This document shows positions 5,532 to 11,119 of a stretch of 11,119 nt of DNA, piece after piece. The notes under the pieces were generated by a model that searched no databases, was not told the origin of the DNA, and saw only the letters and a program-made list of their open reading frames with translations. How positions within the stretch are numbered: position 1 is the stretch's first letter; every line of letters starts with the position of its first letter. The DNA comes from Candidatus Hermodarchaeota archaeon (GTDB lineage: Archaea > Asgardarchaeota > Hermodarchaeia > Hermodarchaeales > Hermodarchaeaceae): the NCBI GenBank assembly GCA_016840185.1, contig JAEOSV010000323.1, positions 1 through 11,119 on the forward strand, read 5' to 3'. A program made the translations under genes and the position numbers.

Positions 5532-5768
5532 ATGCGAATAGAAGTTGTACCAGCGATTGGTGGCAGTGACCCCATTGCTCTTGAAGTGGAACCCAATACA
5601 ACCATTGGTGAGATTCGGAACCGTGTGGCCCAAATGCGTCGGATACCGCCCAACATCGTTATCCTAGCGTACCGTGGTGCCCAGCTGACCGATGAACAAA
5701 CAGTCAAGAGTGTTGGTATCACACCCCACGATAAATTGTACCTTATTACTCGGACCGAGGGCGGCTAG
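5532..5768 (+). CDS. Ubiquitin-like modifier ending in Gly-Gly
   Basis: This is a 78-residue beta-grasp modifier that aligns with ubiquitin from end to end: LEVEPNTTIGEIRNRV corresponds to LEVEPSDTIENVKAKI, RIPPNIVIL to GIPPDQQRL, and the end TRTEGG to LRLRGG. There is a two-residue insertion in the first hairpin (around residues 8-13). The stop codon follows the Gly-Gly directly, so the gene product is already in conjugation-ready form. Only two lysines are present, K59 and K68, aligning with ubiquitin Ser57 and Thr66; none of the seven ubiquitin lysines is kept. Ubiquitin Ile44 aligns with Ala46, and Arg74 with Glu76. GGTGG precedes the ATG. The gene sits between the RING gene and the E2 gene, with a T-rich terminator after it. 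A sulphur-carrier (SAMP/Urm1-type) role is the alternative, but the E1/E2/RING neighbours argue for a protein modifier. Confidence 0.93.
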   Translation: MRIEVVPAIGGSDPIALEVEPNTTIGEIRNRVAQMRRIPPNIVILAYRGAQLTDEQTVKSVGITPHDKLYLITRTEGG

Positions 5769-5805
5769 GACCAGTAAAACCAAACGGTTTCGATCAAAGT
5801 CGTCC

Positions 5806-5823
5806 CTCTTTTTTCTCTTTTCT
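5806..5823 (+). terminator. T-rich terminator after the ubiquitin-like gene
   Basis: The run CTCTTTTTTCTCTTTTCT begins 38 bases after the modifier stop codon. Pyrimidine or T-rich tracts like this commonly end transcription in archaea. It would separate the RING/ubiquitin transcript from the E2/E1 transcript, at least in part. Confidence 0.55.
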
Positions 5824-5854
5824 AGGTGACATTAGACACCTCATTATCACTGCG

Positions 5855-5869
5855 TTTGCTTTAAGCAAA
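5855..5869. repeat. Perfect inverted repeat upstream of the E2 gene
   Basis: TTTGCTT and AAGCAAA are perfect inverted arms around a single T (TTTGCTTTAAGCAAA). It lies in the 198-base gap between the modifier and E2 genes, about 30 bases before the proposed promoter. It looks like a dimeric-regulator site, with no known match. Confidence 0.5.
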
Positions 5870-5891
5870 TGAGATTTTAATGGGAACCAAC

Positions 5892-5905
5892 CGAAAAGGT
5901 ATTTA
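5892..5905 (+). promoter_or_regulatory. Putative BRE/TATA promoter of the E2-E1 genes
   Basis: CGAAAA (5892-5897) followed by TATTTA (5900-5905) resembles an archaeal BRE plus TATA. It would give a start of transcription near 5930 and a leader of roughly 35 bases before the E2 ATG, with GAGGCG as ribosome site. Confidence 0.4.
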
Positions 5906-5966
5906 CGACAAATACAATTGGTAACTATAATGGGGACCGGCTTATCTAGGAAGAGGCGCTGTCCAC

Positions 5967-6428
5967 ATGTTATCAGAAGAGGACTATTGGGCAAGATTAG
6001 CCCTTGAAGCTAAAAACATGGAAACTGAGGAACCGTCGTTCCAACCCGTCCAGGGTGACCTTAGACGATGGCAGGGATTCATCCTGGGTACAGGTATCTA
6101 TGATGGAGGCGTCTTCGTCTTACAACTAAACGTTCCTCGCGCTTTTCCCTATGAACCTCCACAGGTACGACTCATCACAAAAATATGGCATCCAAACATA
6201 TACAGAGGTCGGGTGTGTGTAGGTATCTTGGGAAAGGATTGGTTACCGAGTATGTCCTTGACTGGTGTTGTCGAAACGTTGCGAAACCTGTTGAATTTCC
6301 CCAATCCTGATGATCCACTAAATCAACGGGCATCACGTGAAGCAAAACGTGACCCGGTGAAGTTCGAACGAACTGCCAAAGATTGGGTCCAGCGATTTGC
6401 TGGATGGGACCAGATACAGCGAAGGTGA
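5967..6428 (+). CDS. E2 ubiquitin-conjugating enzyme
   Basis: This is a 153-residue E2 that would accept the modifier from E1 on a cysteine and pass it on. The UBC fold is full length. Its first helix is at about 3-19, and it has FPYEPPQVRL (60-69), WHPNI (74-78) with the HPN motif, and catalytic Cys84 in RVCVGIL. W92 and P94 follow (KDWLPSMSL, like DQWSPALT in eukaryotic E2s). LNFPNPDDPLNQRA corresponds to LSDPNPDDPLVPEIA, and the C-terminal helices align to near the end. The HPN-to-Cys spacing is one residue shorter than in typical Ubc proteins. GAGGCG lies about 9 bases before the ATG. The gene ends 7 bases before the E1 ATG, and its stop shares bases with the E1 ribosome site, so the pair should be translated together. 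Cysteine and HPN are both intact, in contrast to the UEV of vps23. Confidence 0.96.
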   Translation: MLSEEDYWARLALEAKNMETEEPSFQPVQGDLRRWQGFILGTGIYDGGVFVLQLNVPRAFPYEPPQVRLITKIWHPNIYRGRVCVGILGKDWLPSMSLTGVVETLRNLLNFPNPDDPLNQRASREAKRDPVKFERTAKDWVQRFAGWDQIQRR

Positions 6429-6435
6429 ACTCGCC

Positions 6436-7467
6436 ATGGATGATCAAGTGACTGAAGAGAAAAAGAAGATCCCAGCGTATCATGGCACAGAGAGATACGC
6501 TCGTCAACTCCTTCTCGAAAACTGGGATCAAGATAAGCTCTCTCAGTCAACAGTCGTTGTGGCAGGCATCGGAGCGTTAGGCACGGTTGTCGCTGTCGAC
6601 TTGGTTCTCACTGGAATTGGAAAAGTCGTTGTCATCGACTATGATACGATTGAACTATCGAATCTAAGTCGCCAGTATCTCTACAATGATGATGACGTAG
6701 GAAAAGCAAAGGCTGTGGTTGCAGGACAACGACTCCGAGAGATGAACCCGGATGTTCAAGTTCTTGCATTGAACTGTGCCATCCAGGATGTTCGTCATTC
6801 AATTTACGAAGAGGCTGACCTTATTATTGATGGCCTTGACACCTTTGAAGCCCGGCGATGGTTGAACTCTTTATGTGTCCAAAAGAATAAGGTCCTCATC
6901 CACGGTGGCATGTTTGGCTGGTGGGGGAACGTACAACGCGTCGTTCCCTTTGAAACGGCTTGTCTGGAATGCCAACCACTGGTTCCTGCTGAAAGATTAC
7001 AGAAAGCTTGTACGCCTCCTGGAGAACGCCGTAAAGTGGAAGAACCCCCTCCCAAGTTTCCCGCACTCTTAAGCGTGGCAACCATTATTGCGGGCATTCA
7101 ATTCCAAGAAGCTCTTAAACACCTGTTGGGTGTTGGAACACCATTAGATAATTACATGTTCTACGATAGTCTCCATCAACAGTTCACAGTCCTAAAACTA
7201 GCCCGAAACCCCAACTGTTTCTTGTGCAGTGACCGATTCCGACTTAAAGGCGAAATTTATGCCATTGGTCGCAAAGAAACTGTCGCTGAATTGAAAAATC
7301 GACTAATCATGACCTTCGGTTTACAAAATCCCAAGGTTATCCGACGCGGAAAGGTTCTCGCCGATGATCAGATACTTGGAAAGTTGCGACTAAAGAAAGA
7401 AGAACCATTGTTTATTATTGATCCAGCCGTCGCACAACCATTGAAGCTCTTAGCTGTTTTCAAATAA
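6436..7467 (+). CDS. UBA3-like E1 activating enzyme with C-terminal ubiquitin-fold domain
   Basis: This enzyme is predicted to adenylate the modifier's terminal glycine and then load it onto a cysteine; it has 343 residues. The adenylation domain shows GIGALG (44-49), ELSNLSRQYLY (73-83, with Asn76 and Arg79), Lys90 and DGLDTFEARRWLN (132-144), which matches CGLDSIIARRWIN of human UBA3. Zinc ligands are C176/C179 (ACLEC) and C261/C264. Cys192 in ACTPP aligns with the catalytic cysteine of UBA3 (MCTIA), but the large eukaryotic Cys-domain helices are missing. Residues about 272-343 form a ubiquitin-fold domain like that which recruits E2 in eukaryotic E1s. I chose the ATG at 6436, preceded by AAGGTGA; an in-frame upstream TTG would overlap the E2 gene. 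The 3' end overlaps the convergent Yip1 gene by 8 bases. MoeB/ThiF relatives lack the C-terminal domain. Confidence 0.93.
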   Translation: MDDQVTEEKKKIPAYHGTERYARQLLLENWDQDKLSQSTVVVAGIGALGTVVAVDLVLTGIGKVVVIDYDTIELSNLSRQYLYNDDDVGKAKAVVAGQRLREMNPDVQVLALNCAIQDVRHSIYEEADLIIDGLDTFEARRWLNSLCVQKNKVLIHGGMFGWWGNVQRVVPFETACLECQPLVPAERLQKACTPPGERRKVEEPPPKFPALLSVATIIAGIQFQEALKHLLGVGTPLDNYMFYDSLHQQFTVLKLARNPNCFLCSDRFRLKGEIYAIGRKETVAELKNRLIMTFGLQNPKVIRRGKVLADDQILGKLRLKKEEPLFIIDPAVAQPLKLLAVFK

Positions 7468-8218
7468 TCGGAATCACGGTCAGACGGACAAGAATTGCCA
7501 CAATTACGACGAACAGGGTCACACTCATAGTAACGAGAAGAGCGGTCTCTGAAGGCATACGATACCGTTCGCGAACGCCCAAGGAAAGAAGAATAGCACC
7601 CCAAAACATTGCAATGCCCGCCAAGGCATAGACCGCTAGCCAAATTGGGGAAAGGTACAACACTGCCAAATTTGCCATTGATGTGGGGGGAAGCGACACG
7701 AAGAGTAACCCAAGGGAAAGAAGATTAGCTAGAAGAAACGGAAAGAGGGCATATTGCCCAATAAGAAATGTCTCAGACAAATCCCCTTCGCGACCTGAAT
7801 ATCGAATTATCATATGGATGACTCCGAAATAAAACAGGTTTAGAAACATATACAATAATGAGAGAATGACAAACACACCAAAGAAGCCATAGATGAGGAT
7901 AGTTCCCCCATCAACCACCTTCGTAGCCATGGCTACATACCAAAGCGAGATAACGGCGAGATTACCCAGAAAGATAAGTGCAGGTCCCCGTCTATCAATT
8001 TCATGAGCAATGTCCCAGAAGGTGATGGCGGGATAGCGGAGTATGCCCCATAACCGTTGACGAAGCGTCAGTCGACCTTCCCATTGACGTTCAGGGCGTT
8101 TCATGAAAGGAAGAATTCGTTCAAATTGCTCTGTGCGAAACCGGTAGCCACATTGGGGGCACACGGCATCATTCGGACCCACAAGTAATAGACATTCAGG
8201 GCACCGTAACTTGGACAT
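7460..8218 (-). CDS. Zinc-ribbon Yip1-type membrane protein
   Basis: This is a 252-residue predicted inner-membrane protein. The N terminus holds a zinc ribbon with C6/C9 and C20/C23 (CPECLLLVG, CPQCG). A basic cytosolic stretch (about 36-62) leads to TFWDIAHEIDRRGP (66-79), typical of the entry to a Yip1 domain. About five hydrophobic segments follow, at roughly 79-98, 107-137, 150-175, 184-212 and 225-249. Yip1 proteins in eukaryotes act in ER-Golgi vesicle traffic with Rab GTPases; zinc-ribbon Yip1-like proteins of unknown role are widespread in archaea. The family call rests on topology and the entry motif and is moderately sure. The stop codon region overlaps the 3' end of the E1 gene by 8 bases, tail to tail. 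No strong ribosome site precedes the ATG at 8218 (GAGTGTG at best), so a leaderless transcript is possible. Confidence 0.8.
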   Translation of the reverse strand: MSKLRCPECLLLVGPNDAVCPQCGYRFRTEQFERILPFMKRPERQWEGRLTLRQRLWGILRYPAITFWDIAHEIDRRGPALIFLGNLAVISLWYVAMATKVVDGGTILIYGFFGVFVILSLLYMFLNLFYFGVIHMIIRYSGREGDLSETFLIGQYALFPFLLANLLSLGLLFVSLPPTSMANLAVLYLSPIWLAVYALAGIAMFWGAILLSLGVRERYRMPSETALLVTMSVTLFVVIVAILVRLTVIPII

Positions 8219-8411
8219 ACTGTAGTCACACTCGTTATCAAAAACTTGTACAGGAACCTTATTTGTTTTCGGTTTTCAATGGCTGACGAAAGCTTTAAGT
8301 TAGGAGCCCTCAATTTTCTTTTCGAAGTGATCCCTGTGTGGTATGACTTTCTCCCAAATCATTGACCCTTTTCGTAAAACTGACTACCCGAATTTATGGA
8401 GGGGATCGCAA

Positions 8412-8420
8412 CGAAAAATA
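8412..8420 (+). promoter_or_regulatory. Putative BRE/TATA element of leuS
   Basis: CGAAAAATA resembles an archaeal BRE followed by an AT-rich TATA element. Transcription would start near 8445, shortly before the ribosome site. AATTTATGG at 8391-8399 is an alternative TATA position. Confidence 0.35.
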
Positions 8421-8448
8421 ACCCTTTTCAAGATAGTAATTGGCAACC

Positions 8449-8457
8449 GAGGGGAGG
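8449..8457 (+). promoter_or_regulatory. Strong ribosome binding site of leuS
   Basis: GAGGGGAGG lies 9 bases before the ATG at 8467 and fixes the leuS start. Confidence 0.75.
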
Positions 8458-8466
8458 CTCCAACCA

Positions 8467-11119
8467 ATGATTGACCTTAAAGAAATTGAACCCAAATGGC
8501 AAATGCGATGGCGGGAAGCCCAAGCATTTGATGTTGACCCTGACCCACAACGACCCAAATTCTACTTAACCGTGCCCTACCCCTATACAAACGCACCTAT
8601 GCATGTAGGACATGGTCGGACTTATTCCATTGCCGACATCCTTGCCCGGTATAAACGCATGCGTGGGTTCAATGTTCTTTTTCCAATGGCCGCCCATGTT
8701 ACTGGAACACCTGTTGCCGGTGTGGCAAAGCGCATACGCGACAAAGACCCAACTATCCTGAAAGAATATCGCTCCAGCATCGGATATTATCGATCGAAGA
8801 AGGACATCGATGCCGTCTTGGCAACCTTTACCGATCCACTGGCAATTGCCCAATTCTTTGTCAACGTCTTTGAAGGTGACTTCCGAAAACTGGGCTATTC
8901 AATTGATTGGCGACGAAAGTTTACCACAAATGACCCTGAGTATCACGCTTTTGTAACGTGGCAGTTCATCAACCTGCAATGCTTGGGGTATATTACCAAG
9001 GGTAAATATCCAATTCTCTATTGTGTCTCCTGTGGAAACGCAGTGGGCGAAGATGACCTGCTCAAAGGAGAACACGCGAAGGTCGCTGAATTCGGTGCCA
9101 TCAAATTCCCATACGAAGATGGGTTCCTTGTGGCCGCAACATTACGCCCTGAAACCGTTTATGGCGTGACAAATGTCTGGATCAACCCTAATGTCAACTA
9201 TTCCAAAATTCAAGTCGATGACGAAGTCTGGTATGTTTCAAAACCCGCAGTCCGGAAACTGGTGAACCAAGGCTACAGATCCAAACGGTTAGAAGAAATT
9301 CCTGGAACAGATTTCATTGGAAAGACCTGCAAATCACCTGTTGAAGACCGCGACCTCCTTATTTTACCCGCTGAATTCGTCGATGCTGAAAATGCAACGG
9401 GCGTTGTCTACAGTGTCCCTTCTCACGCACCATTCGACTGGGCTGCACTACGCGATATCCAAAAAACAAAAACCGCCATCCAAGGCTTCAAACTTGATTT
9501 TGACGCCATAACAGCAATCGAGCCGATTTCCATCATTACCATTGAAGGTTATGGGGAACACCCCGCTGTTGAACTCGTCAAAAGAATGAAAATTAAGGAT
9601 CAGAAAGCTACTACAAAACTCGATGAAGCCACCGAGATCCTCTACAAAGCTGAATTCTACCAAGGCATCATGAAAGAGAATACTGGACCCTTTGCAGGAC
9701 GTAAAGTCAATGAGATCAAAGAAGATGTTATCACACATCTTCAGGAGCAAAATCGAGCGTTCCGGTTTTATCAACCCGATCAAAGCCCCGTTGTCTGTCG
9801 TTGTGGTAATGACATTGTCGTTGCGGTTCTTCCTGATCAATGGTTTATCAATTATGGACACCCAGAATGGAAAGCCCAAGCATCGAAGGCATTAGAACAG
9901 ATGTTTATCTACCCCGAGAAGTATCGTCGGCTATTCGAATCGACGTTTGACTGGCTGAAAGAACGCCCCGCAGCTCGAAAACGCGGTTTAGGAACTCGAC
10001 TACCATTCGATCGTAAATGGGTCATTGAATCTCTATCTGACTCGACAATTTACATGATCTTCTACCTTATCATTCATCATATCCGAGCAAACAAAATTAG
10101 CGACCGCCAATTAGACGGGTCCTTCTTTGACTATGTACTCTTAGGGAAAGGCGAAATCAACAAAGTAACAGAACAAACGGGCATCTCAGAAAAGATCCTA
10201 ACCACGATGCGTGATGAAGTTGAATATTGGTATCCCAATGACCAACGCCACACTGGAGTAGCTCACATTCCTAACCACTTGTCGTTCTTCATCTTCCATC
10301 ATGCTGCATTATTCCCCGAACGCTATTGGCCAAAAGCAATCACACTCAACGAATTCGTTATTCGTGAAGGCGAAAAAATGAGCAAAAGCAAAGGTAACTA
10401 CATAATGTTAGCAGATGTACCAAAACGCTATAGTGCAGACCTATTCCGCCTTTACATCAGTCAAATCGGAGACTTACAATCACTTGTTGATTGGAAGGAA
10501 AAAGATGTCACTAATGTCCAACGGCGGGTTAAGCGCTTAATCAGAGTTTTTGAGGATGCTTCGAAAATCCCCGAAATTGATTTGGACGAAACGAAACTGA
10601 GTATGATGAGCCGATGGATTCTTTCAAAAATCAACACTACCATCCGCGATGCAACGGAATCATTGGAACAACTGCATTTTCGAAATTATGCACTATTAAC
10701 ATTCTTTCATTTACTGGGTGATGTGGAGTTCTATCTGCGTCGAATGAAGCAAGCGAGTCTCGAACGCGATGCTGTCTTACGCTATATCATCACGCGATGG
10801 GTCAAACTCCTATCCCCCCTCATGCCCCATTTATGTGAAGAAATCTGGGAACGCTTAGGCAGCATATCCTTTGTTTCCCTCGAAACATGGCCAGAACCGG
10901 ATGAGCGATTCATTGATGAAAAAATCGAGAAAGCCATGGATGTTGTGCTACACACAATCACTGACATTAAAGAAATCAAAAAATTGCTCAAAGGCAAAAA
11001 GGCTAGCATCGTTCATATCTTCATCAGTCCCCGCTGGAAATACAGTGCCATGACAAAAGTTACCAAGGCTAATGCAGCCCCAACTGTTCAAGAGTTGATG
11101 CCCATTCTGATGAAAGACC
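8467..11119 (+). CDS. leuS: Leucyl-tRNA synthetase, archaeal type (3' end cut off)
   Basis: This enzyme charges tRNA-Leu with leucine. About 884 codons are present, open to the window edge; Pyrococcus LeuRS has 967 residues, so roughly the last 80 are missing. The class I HIGH motif is HVGH at residues 46-49 and the KMSKS loop is exactly KMSKS at 637-641. In between lies the CP1 editing domain, with TLRPET (225-230) and SHAPFD (319-324) ending in the conserved aspartate (D324). WVIESLSDSTIYM and the EYWYP region are characteristic of archaeal/eukaryotic LeuRS rather than bacterial LeuRS, IleRS or ValRS. Two cysteine pairs (CVSC in the segment before the editing domain and CRC before PDQWFINYG) may bind zinc. 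GAGGGGAGG precedes the ATG. It is a housekeeping neighbour with no obvious link to the ESCRT/ubiquitin genes, and only one copy of each motif is seen. Confidence 0.96.
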   Translation, partial: MIDLKEIEPKWQMRWREAQAFDVDPDPQRPKFYLTVPYPYTNAPMHVGHGRTYSIADILARYKRMRGFNVLFPMAAHVTGTPVAGVAKRIRDKDPTILKEYRSSIGYYRSKKDIDAVLATFTDPLAIAQFFVNVFEGDFRKLGYSIDWRRKFTTNDPEYHAFVTWQFINLQCLGYITKGKYPILYCVSCGNAVGEDDLLKGEHAKVAEFGAIKFPYEDGFLVAATLRPETVYGVTNVWINPNVNYSKIQVDDEVWYVSKPAVRKLVNQGYRSKRLEEIPGTDFIGKTCKSPVEDRDLLILPAEFVDAENATGVVYSVPSHAPFDWAALRDIQKTKTAIQGFKLDFDAITAIEPISIITIEGYGEHPAVELVKRMKIKDQKATTKLDEATEILYKAEFYQGIMKENTGPFAGRKVNEIKEDVITHLQEQNRAFRFYQPDQSPVVCRCGNDIVVAVLPDQWFINYGHPEWKAQASKALEQMFIYPEKYRRLFESTFDWLKERPAARKRGLGTRLPFDRKWVIESLSDSTIYMIFYLIIHHIRANKISDRQLDGSFFDYVLLGKGEINKVTEQTGISEKILTTMRDEVEYWYPNDQRHTGVAHIPNHLSFFIFHHAALFPERYWPKAITLNEFVIREGEKMSKSKGNYIMLADVPKRYSADLFRLYISQIGDLQSLVDWKEKDVTNVQRRVKRLIRVFEDASKIPEIDLDETKLSMMSRWILSKINTTIRDATESLEQLHFRNYALLTFFHLLGDVEFYLRRMKQASLERDAVLRYIITRWVKLLSPLMPHLCEEIWERLGSISFVSLETWPEPDERFIDEKIEKAMDVVLHTITDIKEIKKLLKGKKASIVHIFISPRWKYSAMTKVTKANAAPTVQELMPILMKD

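Larger units (their letters stand above)
8219..8466. other. 248-base divergent intergenic region between the Yip1 gene and leuS
   Basis: It should contain promoters for both flanking genes. It holds a 9-base direct repeat ACCCTTTTC (8365-8373 and 8421-8429) and a palindrome AAAGCTTT near 8289. No open reading frame, tRNA or clear hairpin is seen. Confidence 0.5.

Noticed and set aside
5223..5955. Similar sequences ATCTAGAAGAG (5223-5233) and ATCTAGGAAGAG (5944-5955) before the RING and E2 genes, as a shared regulatory box
   Set aside because: The second copy has an extra base and overlaps the E2 ribosome-site region, while the first is part of an inverted repeat. Two imperfect short matches are too weak to call.
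5794..5994. Minus-strand 66-residue frame across the modifier-E2 gap
   Set aside because: It runs through the T-rich terminator, the dyad and the E2 start, and has no recognisable domain.
8566..9879. Antisense reading frames at 8566-8853 and 9448-9879 on the minus strand
   Set aside because: They lie wholly inside leuS, which has intact catalytic and editing motifs, and they show no family signal of their own.
1..11119. tRNA genes, CRISPR arrays, insertion sequences or attachment sites
   Set aside because: Coding density is high, the gaps are under 250 bases, and none shows a cloverleaf, a regular repeat array, transposase motifs or terminal repeats.

Overview
The window looks like chromosomal DNA from an Asgard archaeon. 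It carries both an ESCRT membrane-remodelling gene set and a complete ubiquitin-conjugation cascade in about 7.5 kb, beside an archaeal-type leucyl-tRNA synthetase. Shine-Dalgarno sites are archaeal or bacterial in style, genes are tightly packed without introns, and GTG and TTG starts occur. The eukaryote-like families were identified from remembered human, yeast and Pyrococcus sequences, not by database search. I do not assign an Asgard class.

Layout. (1) Positions 40-1936, + strand: Vps4 ATPase (MIT + AAA) followed by a Vps25-like ESCRT-II protein. (2) Positions 1957-5067, - strand, converging on Vps25: read in transcription order, a 178-residue coiled-coil orphan, a TSG101/Vps23-like ESCRT-I protein (UEV domain, coiled coil, steadiness box), a Vps28-like ESCRT-I protein, a 97-residue helical orphan, and a Vps22/EAP30-like ESCRT-II protein. 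(3) Positions 5267-7467, + strand, divergent from the ESCRT operon: a small RING-type zinc protein (candidate E3), a ubiquitin-like modifier ending exactly at Gly-Gly, an E2, and a UBA3-like E1 with a C-terminal ubiquitin-fold domain. (4) Positions 7460-8218, - strand: a zinc-ribbon Yip1-type membrane protein that overlaps the E1 gene tail to tail. (5) From 8467, + strand: leucyl-tRNA synthetase, cut off by the window end.

How the genes may work together (inference from eukaryotic homologs): E1 activates the modifier, E2 carries it, and the RING protein helps transfer it to a target. The catalytically dead UEV of Vps23 could read the mark. ESCRT-I (Vps23 and Vps28) would bridge to ESCRT-II (Vps22 and Vps25), which would nucleate ESCRT-III, and Vps4 would recycle the filaments. 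ESCRT-III subunits are not in this window and may lie upstream of Vps4. No Rpn11/JAMM deubiquitinase is seen here.

The least explained parts are the two orphan genes inside the ESCRT operon (97 and 178 residues). They are candidates for ESCRT subunits that have not been recognised, because eukaryotic ESCRT-I has a third core subunit (Vps37) and ESCRT-II has a second EAP30 protein (Vps36), and neither is recognisable here. Non-coding stretches are short: 1-39, 4446-4530, 5068-5266, 5769-5966 and 8219-8466. They hold plausible promoters, one T-rich terminator and several inverted repeats. No tRNA, rRNA, CRISPR array or mobile element was seen.
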